From positions 62,001 to 126,000 of the forward strand of contig JAXLQK010000014.1 of the NCBI GenBank assembly GCA_046331665.1: 64,000 bases of DNA. Direction: 5' to 3'. Shown here in pieces: positions 35,590 through 44,995 of the stretch. Position 1 is the first letter of the stretch. Each line of letters starts with the position of its first letter. Made by a program: the position numbers and the translations under genes. Origin of the DNA: CAWBAT01 sp046331665. Lineage in GTDB: Bacteria; Acidobacteriota; Terriglobia; Versatilivoradales; Versatilivoraceae. The notes under the pieces are model-generated. The model saw only the letters and a list, made by a program, of their open reading frames with translations, was not told the origin of the DNA and did no database searches.

Positions 35590-35862
35590 ATGTCGAATCA
35601 TACAGAAGTGCTGGTGACAGGCAAGGACATGTTCGGCGTGCCATTTCATGAGATGGCCGAACTGATCAAACTCTCCAAGGATGAGCTCTCCTTCTCTCTC
35701 TATCGACCCGTAGATGAAAATTTGCCGCTCCGCATCAATGTCCACCCCGACCAAGGGCAAGCCGAATTCTGGGTGGAAGGGTTGATCTCAAAAGTAAAGT
35801 ATCGTCTGGACGGGAAGCAAACGGTTGAATTGCGAGTCCAGTGGAATCGTCTCGCCTCATAA
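35590..35862 (+). CDS. PilZ-like small protein
   Basis: The 90-residue protein has the strand pattern of a PilZ beta barrel: VLVTGKDMFGVPFHEMAELIKLSKDELSF, then LPLRINVHPDQGQAEFWVEGLI and ELRVQWNRL. It lacks the RxxxR motif that binds cyclic di-GMP, so it may be a non-binding member. It has an AGGCT-type weak site and a long upstream leader. It is convergent with the kinase gene on the other strand. Function is not established. Confidence 0.65.
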   Translation: MSNHTEVLVTGKDMFGVPFHEMAELIKLSKDELSFSLYRPVDENLPLRINVHPDQGQAEFWVEGLISKVKYRLDGKQTVELRVQWNRLAS

Positions 35863-35946
35863 ACGGCGAATTACCGCCGCGCCGCCGACTTCGCAGGAAA
35901 TTCCAAATCAGCAAGAACAATCAGCACAGTTGATTTAAGCGATGAA

Positions 35947-38859
35947 TTAATTCAGCTTTGCGTCTTCTTCTTTGGCTTGGATCAGGACTGGGATATCAGG
36001 GTCCGCCTCTCTCCAAAGGGAGAGGAATGTTTGATAGGCTTTATGACTCTCGGCCTTCTTACCAGTCATGGCCAGGGAACGGGCCAGTCCGAGGTGAGAT
36101 AAAGCGTAGAGCGGAGAGCAGAGTTCGAGTCCCTGGTGGTCAAGAATTCTCTGATATTCGGCCACCGCCTTCTCACCCTCGTTGGCCATTAGGTAAGACT
36201 GAGCGCGGAGATAAAGTGGGAGGAAGCCAAATCCCCCGAGATCTCCAAATTCGTAAGGGATAGTCGTTTGCAAGAGTGAAATTGCTCCCTTCGGGTTCTT
36301 CCGGTAAATCTCGATGGCCGCATTGGCGGTGGGAACCCACAACCCATTCACTATTGTGTTCAGCGGGAAACGCCGTTTGTCATCTTCAATCAACTTTTGG
36401 GATTCGGCGATTGCCCCCGCTCGGGCGTATGTCACCGAGAGGCGATTCAATTCTTCCCTGCCCCGGCTGGTTGCCAAAGCCACATTGGCGGCTTCACGGG
36501 CTTCTTTCGGATAACCAAATTCCGCCTCGATCATGGACCTAAAGGCAGCCAACCAGGTAATGCCTCCCATGGACTGATCGCGCCGCGCCGCTTCAATTCC
36601 ATGATCGAACTGTTTTCTGAATTCATTGAGCTTCCCCTGGTAGACCAGCGCCATCAGCGGATAATAAGTATAAGGAGGTTCGAGAGGGTATTCTTTCAAT
36701 TTCTCCGCGAGCTTCTGGGTTGCTGTCAAATCGCCCCGCTGGAAGGCCAGACGGTACAAATCCCCGTAAAGGCCAACCCAATCCAGTTTTTGAGCGAGCG
36801 CCTGGTCGACAACGGCTTTGGCTTCGGCAAAACGATTAAGGGCAATATAGGCGGCGGCCAGATTTTCATAGGAATAGACCCGGGTACCATCGATGCGCAG
36901 GGATTCATTGCATTCTTCGATGATTTTTTGATGCTGGCCGAGGGCTGCGTAACCCACCGCGAGATTGGCATGGGGCACGAAGTCCCGCGGGTAGGTCTGC
37001 TTCCACAACTCATAGATTTTGATGTTCTCGTCAACCTGTCCCGTCACATAGTCATGGTAATGAGCCGTGATGTAAAACCGTTCGCGCTCACTGACCCGAT
37101 CGCGCAGATCGTAAGCTTTTCGGGCGTACTTTTCAGCCTGTTCGCTTTCGCTCAAGTTTCCGCTGACGACACCAAGTGCCGCATAGGCCAGCGCAAAATT
37201 CGGATCCAGCTCAATGGCCCGTTTCAGAAATGAGGAGGCACTAGGCAGGTCCCCCCGATTGATGGCCGCTCTACCCAGGCTGTAGGCTTTCAGGGCTTCC
37301 AAAGAAGGCGTCGTGGCCTCTTCGATGGAAGCATCATATTTCTGGATGGAATTCAACGATTCGCCGAGCTTCCCCCGCAACCCCGAGGCGGCCTTCCCGA
37401 GTGCCTGAATAACTTTTTCCTTGCTCTCCGCCTCCACCTGTTCGCTGGCGATCGTATCGCCATTGCGGGCGTTGATGGCTTCCAGCGAAATCACGTAATG
37501 GCTTCCCAAGCTTGCGATAGAGCCGGTCAAAAATGCCTTCAACCCTTCCCGTTGACAGATCTCCCTGGCCAGTGGAACCGTGATTTTCTCATCTGCCGAC
37601 CGACCCATGAACTGCAGGGTGCGCCGCGCGCGCGTGTCGGACATAATGTTAAGAAACGGGGACTGCTGTAGTTGAACCGAGAGCGCTTGCTTGAGCGTGC
37701 CATCGAAGACGGGTTCTCCCGTTGTATTCACGAAATCTGCCAGCATCAGCGTATCGCGCTCCGTCAAAGCGACCGATTGTTTTTGTTGGAAATAGATTCC
37801 CAAGGCACCGAGGACCAAGAGCGACGCGACGCCAACTCCTATCAGTTTCCAGCGCTTCGACGGCTTGGCGGGAGACACCGACACTGCGGTCGAGCCGGAC
37901 TTAGGCTGCGACGAGGATGCCGGAGTCATTCCTGTATCGCTGGCAGGTGCCTCCCCGGTCCGGATGGCAGACACCCTCCCCGAGTCCAATTCGCGTTTGA
38001 GCCGCCTCAGATCCGCTCTCAGGTCCGAAGCCGTCTGGTAACGGGTTTCCCGGTCTTTTTCCAGGCTCTTGTGAATGATCCGTTCGAGCTCGGCGGGGAT
38101 TTCCGGATTGAAACGAGCCGGGGAGATGGGAGGGCGGTTTAGAATCGCATCAAAGACCACAGCCGAGGTTTCGCCGCTGAAAGCCACGCGGCCGGTCGCC
38201 ATTTCGTAAAGCACCACTCCAAACGAAAACAGGTCCGTCCTGGCATCCAGGTTCTTGCCGCGTGCCTGCTCGGGCGACATATAAGCAACCGTTCCCAGCG
38301 CGGATCCCGGGTTGGTTAAGGCTTCATCGCCATGGGCAATGGTCGGATCCTCCGGACCATGAGTGGGCGTTCTCCCATCGGCACCCTGAACCCCTTGTTT
38401 GGCTAATCCGAAGTCCAGCAGTTTTGCCTGCCCACGCCGCGTGACGAAAATATTGGTGGGCTTGATATCACGATGCAGGATCCCCTTGCCATGTGCCGTC
38501 TCCAGTGCATCGGCGATCTGGATGGCCAATTCCAACAGCAGACCGATCTCCATCGGTTTGCCGTCGATCGCCTGCTTCAGGGTCTGCCCTTCCATAAACT
38601 CCATGGCGATGAAGGGCTGGCCATCTTCCTCATTAATTTCATAGACCGTGCAAATATTGGGATGATTCAACGCCGAGGCTGCGCGCGCCTCACGCTGAAA
38701 GCGCTCCAAAGCTTGACGGTCTCGAACGAGTTCTTCGGGCAGGAACTTCAGGGCCACGTGGCGGCCCAGTTTCGTGTCTTCTGCCTTGAAGACAACTCCC
38801 ATACCACCGCCCCCAAGTTTTTCAATAATCCGGTAGTGTGAAATGGTCTTACCAATCAT
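35947..38859 (-). CDS. Membrane Ser/Thr protein kinase with TPR sensor half
   Basis: The 970-residue protein has an N-terminal Hanks-type kinase domain (about residues 1-290). It carries the glycine loop GGGGMGVVFKAED, VALKFLPEEL, the catalytic HRDIKPTN and DFGLAK, and GTVAYMSPEQARG. A proline- and serine-rich linker leads to a single membrane helix near residues 337-357. The C-terminal periplasmic part has a SpoIIAA-unrelated ABC-like segment and then about ten TPR helices (ALGQHQKIIEECNESL and similar). This design is very common in Acidobacteriota. It probably senses a periplasmic protein or signal. The start ATG at 38859 directly gives the conserved opening ISHYRIIEKLG. Confidence 0.92.
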   Translation of the reverse strand: MIGKTISHYRIIEKLGGGGMGVVFKAEDTKLGRHVALKFLPEELVRDRQALERFQREARAASALNHPNICTVYEINEEDGQPFIAMEFMEGQTLKQAIDGKPMEIGLLLELAIQIADALETAHGKGILHRDIKPTNIFVTRRGQAKLLDFGLAKQGVQGADGRTPTHGPEDPTIAHGDEALTNPGSALGTVAYMSPEQARGKNLDARTDLFSFGVVLYEMATGRVAFSGETSAVVFDAILNRPPISPARFNPEIPAELERIIHKSLEKDRETRYQTASDLRADLRRLKRELDSGRVSAIRTGEAPASDTGMTPASSSQPKSGSTAVSVSPAKPSKRWKLIGVGVASLLVLGALGIYFQQKQSVALTERDTLMLADFVNTTGEPVFDGTLKQALSVQLQQSPFLNIMSDTRARRTLQFMGRSADEKITVPLAREICQREGLKAFLTGSIASLGSHYVISLEAINARNGDTIASEQVEAESKEKVIQALGKAASGLRGKLGESLNSIQKYDASIEEATTPSLEALKAYSLGRAAINRGDLPSASSFLKRAIELDPNFALAYAALGVVSGNLSESEQAEKYARKAYDLRDRVSERERFYITAHYHDYVTGQVDENIKIYELWKQTYPRDFVPHANLAVGYAALGQHQKIIEECNESLRIDGTRVYSYENLAAAYIALNRFAEAKAVVDQALAQKLDWVGLYGDLYRLAFQRGDLTATQKLAEKLKEYPLEPPYTYYPLMALVYQGKLNEFRKQFDHGIEAARRDQSMGGITWLAAFRSMIEAEFGYPKEAREAANVALATSRGREELNRLSVTYARAGAIAESQKLIEDDKRRFPLNTIVNGLWVPTANAAIEIYRKNPKGAISLLQTTIPYEFGDLGGFGFLPLYLRAQSYLMANEGEKAVAEYQRILDHQGLELCSPLYALSHLGLARSLAMTGKKAESHKAYQTFLSLWREADPDIPVLIQAKEEDAKLN

Positions 38860-38972
38860 CGGGTTGAATCCAGCAAAGTCCGTCGCCAGCCCTGCTGTGA
38901 GAGTTGAGAGGTATTTGTATAGGTGGCGACTCTCACCTTGCCACCGAATACTAAGCGGAGCTTAAGGTCAAG

Positions 38973-39965
38973 TCAACTTGAGAGATGCGTCCCATCTGCC
39001 CGCCAACGAATGGAATTGAAGAAGTGGACGGCGCGGTCCTGCGCCCAAAATCGGGGGCGCCCGCGCGCAATGAAAGCCACATGCCCTCCATGGGATGGGA
39101 GCAATAGCTTCAAGTAGGGGTTGGAATCGAAGGCGGGATGGGCAAACAGGGACGGGGGGATGAATGGATCATCCTGCGCATGAATCACCAAGGTCTCGGC
39201 TTGAATGCGCCCCAGGAAGGAGATGGAGCTGGCATGGGTATAGTAATCGAAAGCATCGCGGTATCCAAAAGCAGGCGCGGTGTAGACGTGATCAAAATCA
39301 ATTAGAGTCCGGATGGACGAATATTGTTCCAGGGTATAGTTGACCGGCATTTTTCGCTTCTTTTGACTCAAGGTTTCCCCCAAATGAACCAGAAATCGTC
39401 TCTCGTAGATTCGATTGCGAGGTTCGGAAATCTTGCGGGCACAGGTCTCCAGATCAATCGGGGGCGAGACGGCACAGACGGCTTTGACGTGCCCGGGCAG
39501 GTGGGTCCCCCATTCGCCGGCCAACTTTAAAGCCATGTTTCCGCCCATGGAGAACCCAATGATGTAAAGGGGGCGCGGTGCCAACTGAAGAGCCACGGAT
39601 TCCAGGTCCTTCGTCAATCCCGAATGATACAGGGTGGCGGAAAGATGCTCCGTTCCCCCGCAATTCCGGACGTTCAGCCGTACCACGTCATAGCCTTCTT
39701 CCAAGGCCCGCTGGCTCATCCGCAATACATAAGGGGAATGGCTGGAGCCTTCTAACCCGTGGACAATGAGGACAGTTTCTTTCGCCATTTCCGAAGAGGC
39801 GAAATGACAATGGGTGAGGACCTGCACTCCAGGCTCGGTCTGGAAAAGAGTTGAGACGACGGGAAATTTCCTGAGGTCTACCTGGGCAGGCCAAAACCGG
39901 GCCGCGATGGTTTGCAGGTGACCGCTGCGAAAAAGGGGAGTAAATGGAAGAGTCTCGGCAGACAA
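38973..39965 (-). CDS. YheT-type alpha/beta hydrolase
   Basis: The 330-residue enzyme belongs to the COG0429 alpha/beta hydrolases. It shows TPLFRSGHLQTI at the start, VHGLEGSSHSPY, the nucleophile elbow GFSMGGNMALKL with serine near residue 140, an acid in HAQDDPFIPPS, and a histidine in PSHGGHVAFIA. Substrates are unknown, though ester hydrolysis is likely. The first codon appears to be TTG at 39965, and no strong ribosome site is visible, so the start is uncertain by a few codons. Confidence 0.88.
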   Translation of the reverse strand: MSAETLPFTPLFRSGHLQTIAARFWPAQVDLRKFPVVSTLFQTEPGVQVLTHCHFASSEMAKETVLIVHGLEGSSHSPYVLRMSQRALEEGYDVVRLNVRNCGGTEHLSATLYHSGLTKDLESVALQLAPRPLYIIGFSMGGNMALKLAGEWGTHLPGHVKAVCAVSPPIDLETCARKISEPRNRIYERRFLVHLGETLSQKKRKMPVNYTLEQYSSIRTLIDFDHVYTAPAFGYRDAFDYYTHASSISFLGRIQAETLVIHAQDDPFIPPSLFAHPAFDSNPYLKLLLPSHGGHVAFIARGRPRFWAQDRAVHFFNSIRWRADGTHLSS

Positions 39966-40071
39966 AGAGATGAAAAAAAATCAATAACGAAGGGCGGACC
40001 GTCACCACTGACTGGAGTCGCCGGAGGAGCAACGGTCCGTCGCAATTCGGGAGGGGAATCCAAGAACGGAG

Positions 40072-40335
40072 TTACTTGTTTTTATACCAATCGGCGTTGA
40101 TCTGCGTAAACTTGGACCATTTCTCGGGCAGATCTTCCAAGGCAAAAATGGCGGAAACCGGACAGGCAGGCACGCACGCGCCGCAATCGATGCACTCGTC
40201 GGGCTCGATATATAATTGCTCCCATTTCTCAAAATCAGCTTCGTCTTTTTTCGGATGAATGCAATCTACAGGGCACACATCAACGCAGGCGGTGTCTTTG
40301 GTGCCAATACAGGGTTCGGCAATCACATAGGCCAT
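40072..40335 (-). CDS. 7Fe/8Fe ferredoxin
   Basis: The 87-residue protein begins MAYVIAEPCIGTKDTACVDVC, the spaced cysteines of a [3Fe-4S] or modified cluster. It continues with the regular CIDCGACVPACP motif of a [4Fe-4S] cluster. It resembles FdxA. The acidic middle and short tryptophan tail are normal. It is a soluble electron carrier. A perfect AAGGAGGAAA precedes the ATG at 40335. No partner oxidoreductase is adjacent. Confidence 0.93.
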   Translation of the reverse strand: MAYVIAEPCIGTKDTACVDVCPVDCIHPKKDEADFEKWEQLYIEPDECIDCGACVPACPVSAIFALEDLPEKWSKFTQINADWYKNK

Positions 40336-40677
40336 AAAGGTTTCCTCCTTGACATTAACTGGACTAAATCACAACAACCGAATAAGTCACTCGTTTTCTT
40401 CATCACACTTCAAAGCCTAAGGCACTATAGATTTTAACAATACAATGTCAGAAGTAAAGAATTTGCATCAAGGCGTTGGCCCCAAGGTTGCGCCTCGAGC
40501 TAACTTGTTTCCCTACTGTTGATGATCAAGGGCCGAAGTCTAACATTTCTCTTGATCGGAATCAACCTTGCCACCCCCCGCCTTCGGGTATCGAAAAAGT
40601 CGCGCAGGATTTCCACGGGGGAACGACACCTGTTGCCGATCCGCCAATAACCAGGGGGGGTTGATGGGGCCGGCAAT
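40336..40677. other. Gap between ferredoxin and queF
   Basis: The 342 bases between the ferredoxin start and the queF stop hold the ferredoxin promoter and the queF 3' region. A G-run GGGGGGG near 40651-40657 and C-runs near 40574-40580 are visible. No gene or repeat was recognised. Confidence 0.5.
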
Positions 40678-41067
40678 TTACGCTGACTTCCTCGGATGCC
40701 TGGCCTCGATGATGCTTTTCATGCCTCCACGAACGTTAAATTCGCCCCGCACGACGGCCCAGATCGGGTGGCAGGCTGAAACAATGTCATCCAGAATACG
40801 GTTGATGGCATTCTCATAGAAGATGCCAAGATTTCGATAGCCCAACATATAGTATTTTAGCGCCTTCAGCTCGAGGCAGACTTTGTCGGGCAAATAGTGG
40901 ATGGTAACCACGCCAAAATCAGGCAATTGTGTCTTCGGACAGATTGAGGTGAACTCCGGAATCTGGATGGTTATTTCGTAACCTTGAAATTGATTGGGCC
41001 AAACTTCAATGGGAGGCAGTTTTGCGTCCAGCCCTAAGCGGGCATGTTCATCTGTATAATCACTCAT
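40678..41067 (-). CDS. queF: NADPH-dependent 7-cyano-7-deazaguanine reductase
   Basis: QueF reduces preQ0 to preQ1 in queuosine synthesis. The 129-residue, single-domain (unimodular) enzyme has the catalytic cysteine in FTSICPKTQLPDFG and the conserved acid a few residues on. The NADPH and substrate motif LELKALKYYMLGYRNLGIFYE is complete. The C-terminal GEFNVRGGM is also typical. It stands alone; no other queuosine gene is in the window. AGGA is seen before the ATG at 41067. Confidence 0.95.
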   Translation of the reverse strand: MSDYTDEHARLGLDAKLPPIEVWPNQFQGYEITIQIPEFTSICPKTQLPDFGVVTIHYLPDKVCLELKALKYYMLGYRNLGIFYENAINRILDDIVSACHPIWAVVRGEFNVRGGMKSIIEARHPRKSA

Positions 41068-41262
41068 TCCTATAAATCCTCAAGGCGCTTTCCGAGATTC
41101 TGCTTCCATGGGAGCGAAGCATTCGTGCGGTATTGTAATCAATTGGCCATGAATCGGAAACTATTTCTGATTGTTTTCTCCGTTCCCCTTTGGCTATAGT
41201 GAGGCATTTGCGGTTTTGTCATCCAGGAAGTCAGTTGCCCTCTTAGAGGAGAGCTTGTCTTT

Positions 41263-42171
41263 ATGAATAATACCCAACCCAAAGCGTTAGTCACTGGAGC
41301 CAGCAGTGGCATTGGCGCGGCCACAGCCATCGAATTGGCCAAGCGGGGATTTGCCGTCGCCGTTCATTACTTCAACAACGAAGAAGGAGGCCGGCAGACA
41401 GTCAAGACGATTCAGGAAAACGGCGGTACGGCCATTGGGATCAAGGCCGATGTCCGCATCCTCGCGGAAGTTGAAAACCTGATCCAGGAAGTGGTTCGTC
41501 AATTCCAGGGCATCGACGTGCTGGTCAATAACGCCGGATCGATGATCGGCCGCGTCCCGTTCCTGGAAATGACCGAGTCGTATTGGAAAGACATCTTCCA
41601 GCTCAACGTACACAGTGTCTTCTATTGCAGTCAGCTCGCCGCCAAGGTCATGGTCAAACAAAAAAAAGGCATTATCATCAACGTTTCTTCCATTGCGGCA
41701 CGCCAGGGCGGAGGGAATGGCGCCATCGCTTATGCCGCTTCGAAGGGGGCCGTCCAGACCTTCACCAAGGGAATGGCCCGGGAACTTGCCCCTTATGGGA
41801 TCCGCGTCAATGGCGTGAATCCCGGGGTCATCTTGACCCCTTTCCACGCTCGATTCAGCACCGAAAAGCAGATCCAGCAGATGGTCGATACCGTGGTCTT
41901 GAAACATGCGGGATCTCCCGAAGAAGTCGCCACCGTAATCGCTTTCCTGGCCTCCTACGATGCCCGCTACCTGACGGGGGAAACGATTGAGGCGGCTGGA
42001 GTGCACAGCTGGATGGTCAAGAGAGAAGAGTCCGGAGTGCGGGATGCGAGTTGGAGATACGGGGCGCGGGATGCGAGTTGGAAATACGGGATACGGGATA
42101 CGGGATGCGGGATGGAAAGATGCTATTCTCAAATGGCGAATGACAAATGTCAAATGACCGGTATTTATTGA
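41263..42171 (+). CDS. SDR-family dehydrogenase with repeat-derived C-terminal tail
   Basis: Residues 1-250 are a classical short-chain dehydrogenase. They show TGASSGIGAATA, NNAGSM, a catalytic serine in INVSSIAARQ, YAASKGAVQTF with tyrosine and lysine, and VNPGVILTPF. The family normally ends soon after the LTGETIEAAG segment near residue 240. Here the frame runs on for about 45 residues through degenerate repeats of GGGATAC/GCGGGATGCGAG, giving tryptophan-rich RDASW-like units. The tail is therefore probably not functional. It could be FabG-like or act on another 3-keto or 2-hydroxy substrate; the substrate is unknown. Confidence 0.88.
   Translation: MNNTQPKALVTGASSGIGAATAIELAKRGFAVAVHYFNNEEGGRQTVKTIQENGGTAIGIKADVRILAEVENLIQEVVRQFQGIDVLVNNAGSMIGRVPFLEMTESYWKDIFQLNVHSVFYCSQLAAKVMVKQKKGIIINVSSIAARQGGGNGAIAYAASKGAVQTFTKGMARELAPYGIRVNGVNPGVILTPFHARFSTEKQIQQMVDTVVLKHAGSPEEVATVIAFLASYDARYLTGETIEAAGVHSWMVKREESGVRDASWRYGARDASWKYGIRDTGCGMERCYSQMANDKCQMTGIY
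42028..42120 (+). repeat. Degenerate tandem repeat in the SDR 3' end
   Basis: Units of about 25 bases around GCGGGATGCGAGTTGGA plus ATACGGG occur twice, followed by several GGGATAC heptamers. They lie inside the open frame of the dehydrogenase and extend it. Confidence 0.75.
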
Positions 42172-42234
42172 CACAATTGAGGGAAGGAATTTTCGACTGG
42201 GATTTTCGATTTTCGATTGCTGATTGGCGATTAT

Positions 42235-42416
42235 TGACTTTGACCTTGGACTTTTGACCTTAGACCTTCGACTCTTTAGATCTGTCATCTACACTTTCTG
42301 CAGGTAATTTTGAAATTGCGCAATTGTTATTTCCTATTTGACCTTAGACTTTGGACATTCGACCTTGGACCTTAGATTTTGGACATTCGACTTTAGACCT
42401 TAGACCTTCGGACTGA
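42235..42416 (+). repeat. Degenerate GACCTT-type tandem repeat upstream of pfkB-like gene
   Basis: About fifteen imperfect units of 8-11 bases, such as GACCTTAGAC, GACTTTGGAC and GACATTCGAC, fill the gap before the sugar kinase. They end five bases from the start codon at 42422, so the kinase has no normal ribosome site in front. Related filler with GATTTTCGATT lies just before at 42200-42230. Confidence 0.8.
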
Positions 42417-42421
42417 TAACC

Positions 42422-43429
42422 ATGAAAAAGAAATCTGAAACTCATTTGTCACACGATGTTCGGCAGGCTGCCCCGCCCACCGTAATTTCCTTGGGCGAGT
42501 TTCTGGTTGACATGGTCCCTTCTCCAGCGGGCTCGCCCGTCGCTCAGGCTGATTTCCTGAAAATGGCTCCCGGGGGAGCCCCCGCCAATGTGGCCGTGGC
42601 TCTTGAGCGCTTGGGCATTCACACAGGGTTCGTCGGGAAAGTGGGAGACGATCCATTTGGACGTTTTCTGTACGGGGTGCTTGAGAAAGAAGGTCTCGAT
42701 CTGGCTTTCCTGGGTTTGAGCACCGAATCGCTGACGCGGCTGGCTTTTGTCACCAACGATCAAGACGAGAAGCAGCGCTTTGTATTCTATGGAAACCCAG
42801 GCGCCGATGTCCTTCTCACTGCGTCCGACATCAATAAGTCCTATTTTCGAAATGCAAAAGTCTTCCACTTCGGGAGTATTTCCCTGATCCAGAACCCGGC
42901 GCGCAAAGCCACATTGAAGGCACTCGACCTCGCCAGGAAATTGGGGCTCACCATTTCATTTGATCCCAATCTGCGCCCGTCTCTCTGGCCTTCGCTGAAA
43001 ACCGCCAGAAAAGTCATCCTCGAGAATCTGCATTGGTGCGACATCTTGAAGATCAATGAAATGGAATGGGAATTTCTCTTTCCGGATACTCCCTTCGAAG
43101 CTCTGCCCAAGGTCCTTAAGAAGCATGGCATCCAGCTAGGTGCCGTTACGCTGGGACCAGAGGGGGCCTTCGTCGGAACCACCAAGAATATCGTTCACGT
43201 GCCAGGCATCCCCGTTCACTTTGTCGATTCCACCGGAGCGGGAGATGGGTTCGTGGCCGGACTGATCCATAGCTGGCTTCACGCGAATGGAAAACCAAAG
43301 GACTGGGATACCGCGCGCCTTACCTCGATGGCCGAATTTTGCAATCGAATCGGAGCAGTGACCTGTACCAAAGCCGGCGCCATTCCTGCCTTCCCCAGCT
43401 TGGAAGCATTAGGGCAAATTTCGCTCTAG
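42422..43429 (+). CDS. PfkB-family sugar kinase (fructokinase-like)
   Basis: The 335-residue protein is a ribokinase-fold carbohydrate kinase. It shows ISLGEFLVDM, the sugar-binding APGGAPANVAVALERLG, GNPGADV, SFDPNLRPSLW, and the ATP and catalytic motif DSTGAGDGFVAG with its aspartate near residue 285. It phosphorylates a hexose or ketose at C6 or C1; fructose is the usual substrate of proteins that look like this. The N-terminal 18 residues precede the conserved core. It follows the repeat stretch with no visible ribosome site, so a later in-frame start is possible. Confidence 0.9.
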   Translation: MKKKSETHLSHDVRQAAPPTVISLGEFLVDMVPSPAGSPVAQADFLKMAPGGAPANVAVALERLGIHTGFVGKVGDDPFGRFLYGVLEKEGLDLAFLGLSTESLTRLAFVTNDQDEKQRFVFYGNPGADVLLTASDINKSYFRNAKVFHFGSISLIQNPARKATLKALDLARKLGLTISFDPNLRPSLWPSLKTARKVILENLHWCDILKINEMEWEFLFPDTPFEALPKVLKKHGIQLGAVTLGPEGAFVGTTKNIVHVPGIPVHFVDSTGAGDGFVAGLIHSWLHANGKPKDWDTARLTSMAEFCNRIGAVTCTKAGAIPAFPSLEALGQISL

Positions 43430-43540
43430 CGTCCGTCGCGGGCCAGACCCTCCCGGATGGGCCGGTAAGAAGAATCTAAACGCCAGGGTGAATTCCTCCG
43501 ATGTAACTCTTGGGCTGATCTGGCCTTCGAGGGAATCCAC

Positions 43541-44191
43541 TTGCAAGCAAAAAATACCAGAATTCTTTTCTTGTGTTTGGCGATGGTCGTGGTGACGGCC
43601 TGTGCTTATTTCCTGCTGGTGGTGATTCCACGCAAAGCACTCGAAAAACAATACGAATTAGCCAAGCAGATCGGCCAGGATATCAATCGAGTGCTGCAGT
43701 TTACGCCGCAGATTTCGGTGCGGAATGAAATAGTCTTAAACAAGCAGGCCAACATCCTCGAGCTGGCAACCAAGAGTCAAACCTTCCGGCATGAATTCGA
43801 ATGGAGGCAAATCTGGCTGGGAAGCGAGAAAATCGTGCGTATTCGTGGAAACTTTGTGGCCAAGGCGGGCTATGATCTCAATCAATTTGTCGCTGTGAAT
43901 ATCGAACGGAGCGAGGTCACCGTGACGGTTCCTGAGCCCAAGATCCTTTCCGTCGAACCCACGGACTATCACATCGAAGGCGAAGATGGCTGGTGGAACA
44001 GTATTTCTGATGCCGACCGGTCGTCCGCACTCAAGGAATTTGCCGCCAGTGCACGCAAAGTCATGGAGCGATCGGATTTAGTCAATTCGGCGAAAGCCAG
44101 TTTTGAGGACTCCCTGAACAAAATTTTTGCCAACCGGCTGGGAACCGTCCGCGTCGTTTACAAGCTCGAAGTATCCCGAAAGCCCGAATAA
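43541..44191 (+). CDS. DUF4230 membrane-anchored protein
   Basis: The 216-residue protein has an N-terminal membrane anchor (about residues 8-30) and then a soluble DUF4230 domain: LELATKSQTFRHEFEWRQIW with GSEKIVRIRGNFVAKAGYDL and VTVPEPKILSVEP. The function of DUF4230 is unknown. The first codon is probably TTG at 43541, with GAGGG upstream. It is convergent with mscL. Confidence 0.8.
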   Translation: MQAKNTRILFLCLAMVVVTACAYFLLVVIPRKALEKQYELAKQIGQDINRVLQFTPQISVRNEIVLNKQANILELATKSQTFRHEFEWRQIWLGSEKIVRIRGNFVAKAGYDLNQFVAVNIERSEVTVTVPEPKILSVEPTDYHIEGEDGWWNSISDADRSSALKEFAASARKVMERSDLVNSAKASFEDSLNKIFANRLGTVRVVYKLEVSRKPE

Positions 44192-44260
44192 GATCCGGGC
44201 CGGCAGGGCGCTGAGGATTGCAGCAGCGCTCCCTCATTTCCTTCCTCGATGCATCCCATT

Positions 44261-44785
44261 TCAAGCCGTGGTTAACCCGGACGTGCAATGGGGACAGCGA
44301 GTCGCTTTCGCTGAAATCGGTCCGCAGCAGTACGGACATGCTTTCATGACTGGGGCCGCCGGCACTTCCTCGCTCTTGAGCCGATTCACCTGTCGAATCA
44401 GAAAAAATACGGCGAAGGCCACAATCAGAAAATCGCAAACCACGTTCAGGAAGGCTCCATAATTGATCGTGGCGGCGCCGGCGGCCTTTGCCTCGGCCAA
44501 GGTCGCATAGGCCTGCCCGGAAAGGTTGATAAACTTGTTGGAAAAGTCCGAGCGTCCCGTCAGCAGGCCAATAGGCGGCATCAGAATATCGCTGACAAAA
44601 GAGCTGACAATCTTTCCAAAGGCGGCTCCAATGATGATGCCGACCGCCATGTCAAGCATGTTCCCGCGCATCGCAAAATCCCGGAACTCATGGAAGACCT
44701 TCCCTCTGTTGCCCAGCATTAATTTCGGGCTCCCTAAATGAGCCATCCCGAGATTTTCGAGAATTGGATCGTTCGGTGTCGTCAT
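44261..44785 (-). CDS. mscL: Large-conductance mechanosensitive channel with zinc-ribbon tail
   Basis: MscL opens under membrane tension to release solutes. The 174-residue protein has the amphipathic N-terminus and first helix (FRDFAMRGNMLDMAVGIIIGAAFGKIVSSF), a short periplasmic loop, and the second helix (FLNVVCDFLIVAFAVFFLI). After the normal end an extra zinc ribbon follows with CPYCCGPI and CPHCTSGL, which standard MscL lacks. The ATG at 44785 has GGAGGTG upstream; a conserved methionine near residue 23 is a possible later start. About 20 residues before the helix are also extra. Confidence 0.93.
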   Translation of the reverse strand: MTTPNDPILENLGMAHLGSPKLMLGNRGKVFHEFRDFAMRGNMLDMAVGIIIGAAFGKIVSSFVSDILMPPIGLLTGRSDFSNKFINLSGQAYATLAEAKAAGAATINYGAFLNVVCDFLIVAFAVFFLIRQVNRLKSEEVPAAPVMKACPYCCGPISAKATRCPHCTSGLTTA

Positions 44786-44995
44786 GAAACACCTCCTTTA
44801 ATGCCGCATGTTGCACGGATAAATCGGGAAGTGTCAAGAGCCGCCGACTGCACAACATACTTCCCTGGAGCATCAGAGGAGAGTGCTGAGGATAAACGAG
44901 GGGTTGAGTCGTTGGATGCGGAAGGTGAACGGAAATTGGGGACGAAACCATTGGGGAACGCAGCTTGAGGCCGCGTTCCCGTGACTGGCGGTGGA

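Noticed and set aside
41287..42288. A 333-codon minus-strand frame opposite the SDR gene
   Set aside because: Most of it mirrors the conserved dehydrogenase. Its N-terminus is made only from the simple repeats.
42235..42416. CRISPR-like array
   Set aside because: The units are 8-11 bases, imperfect and have no separate spacers.
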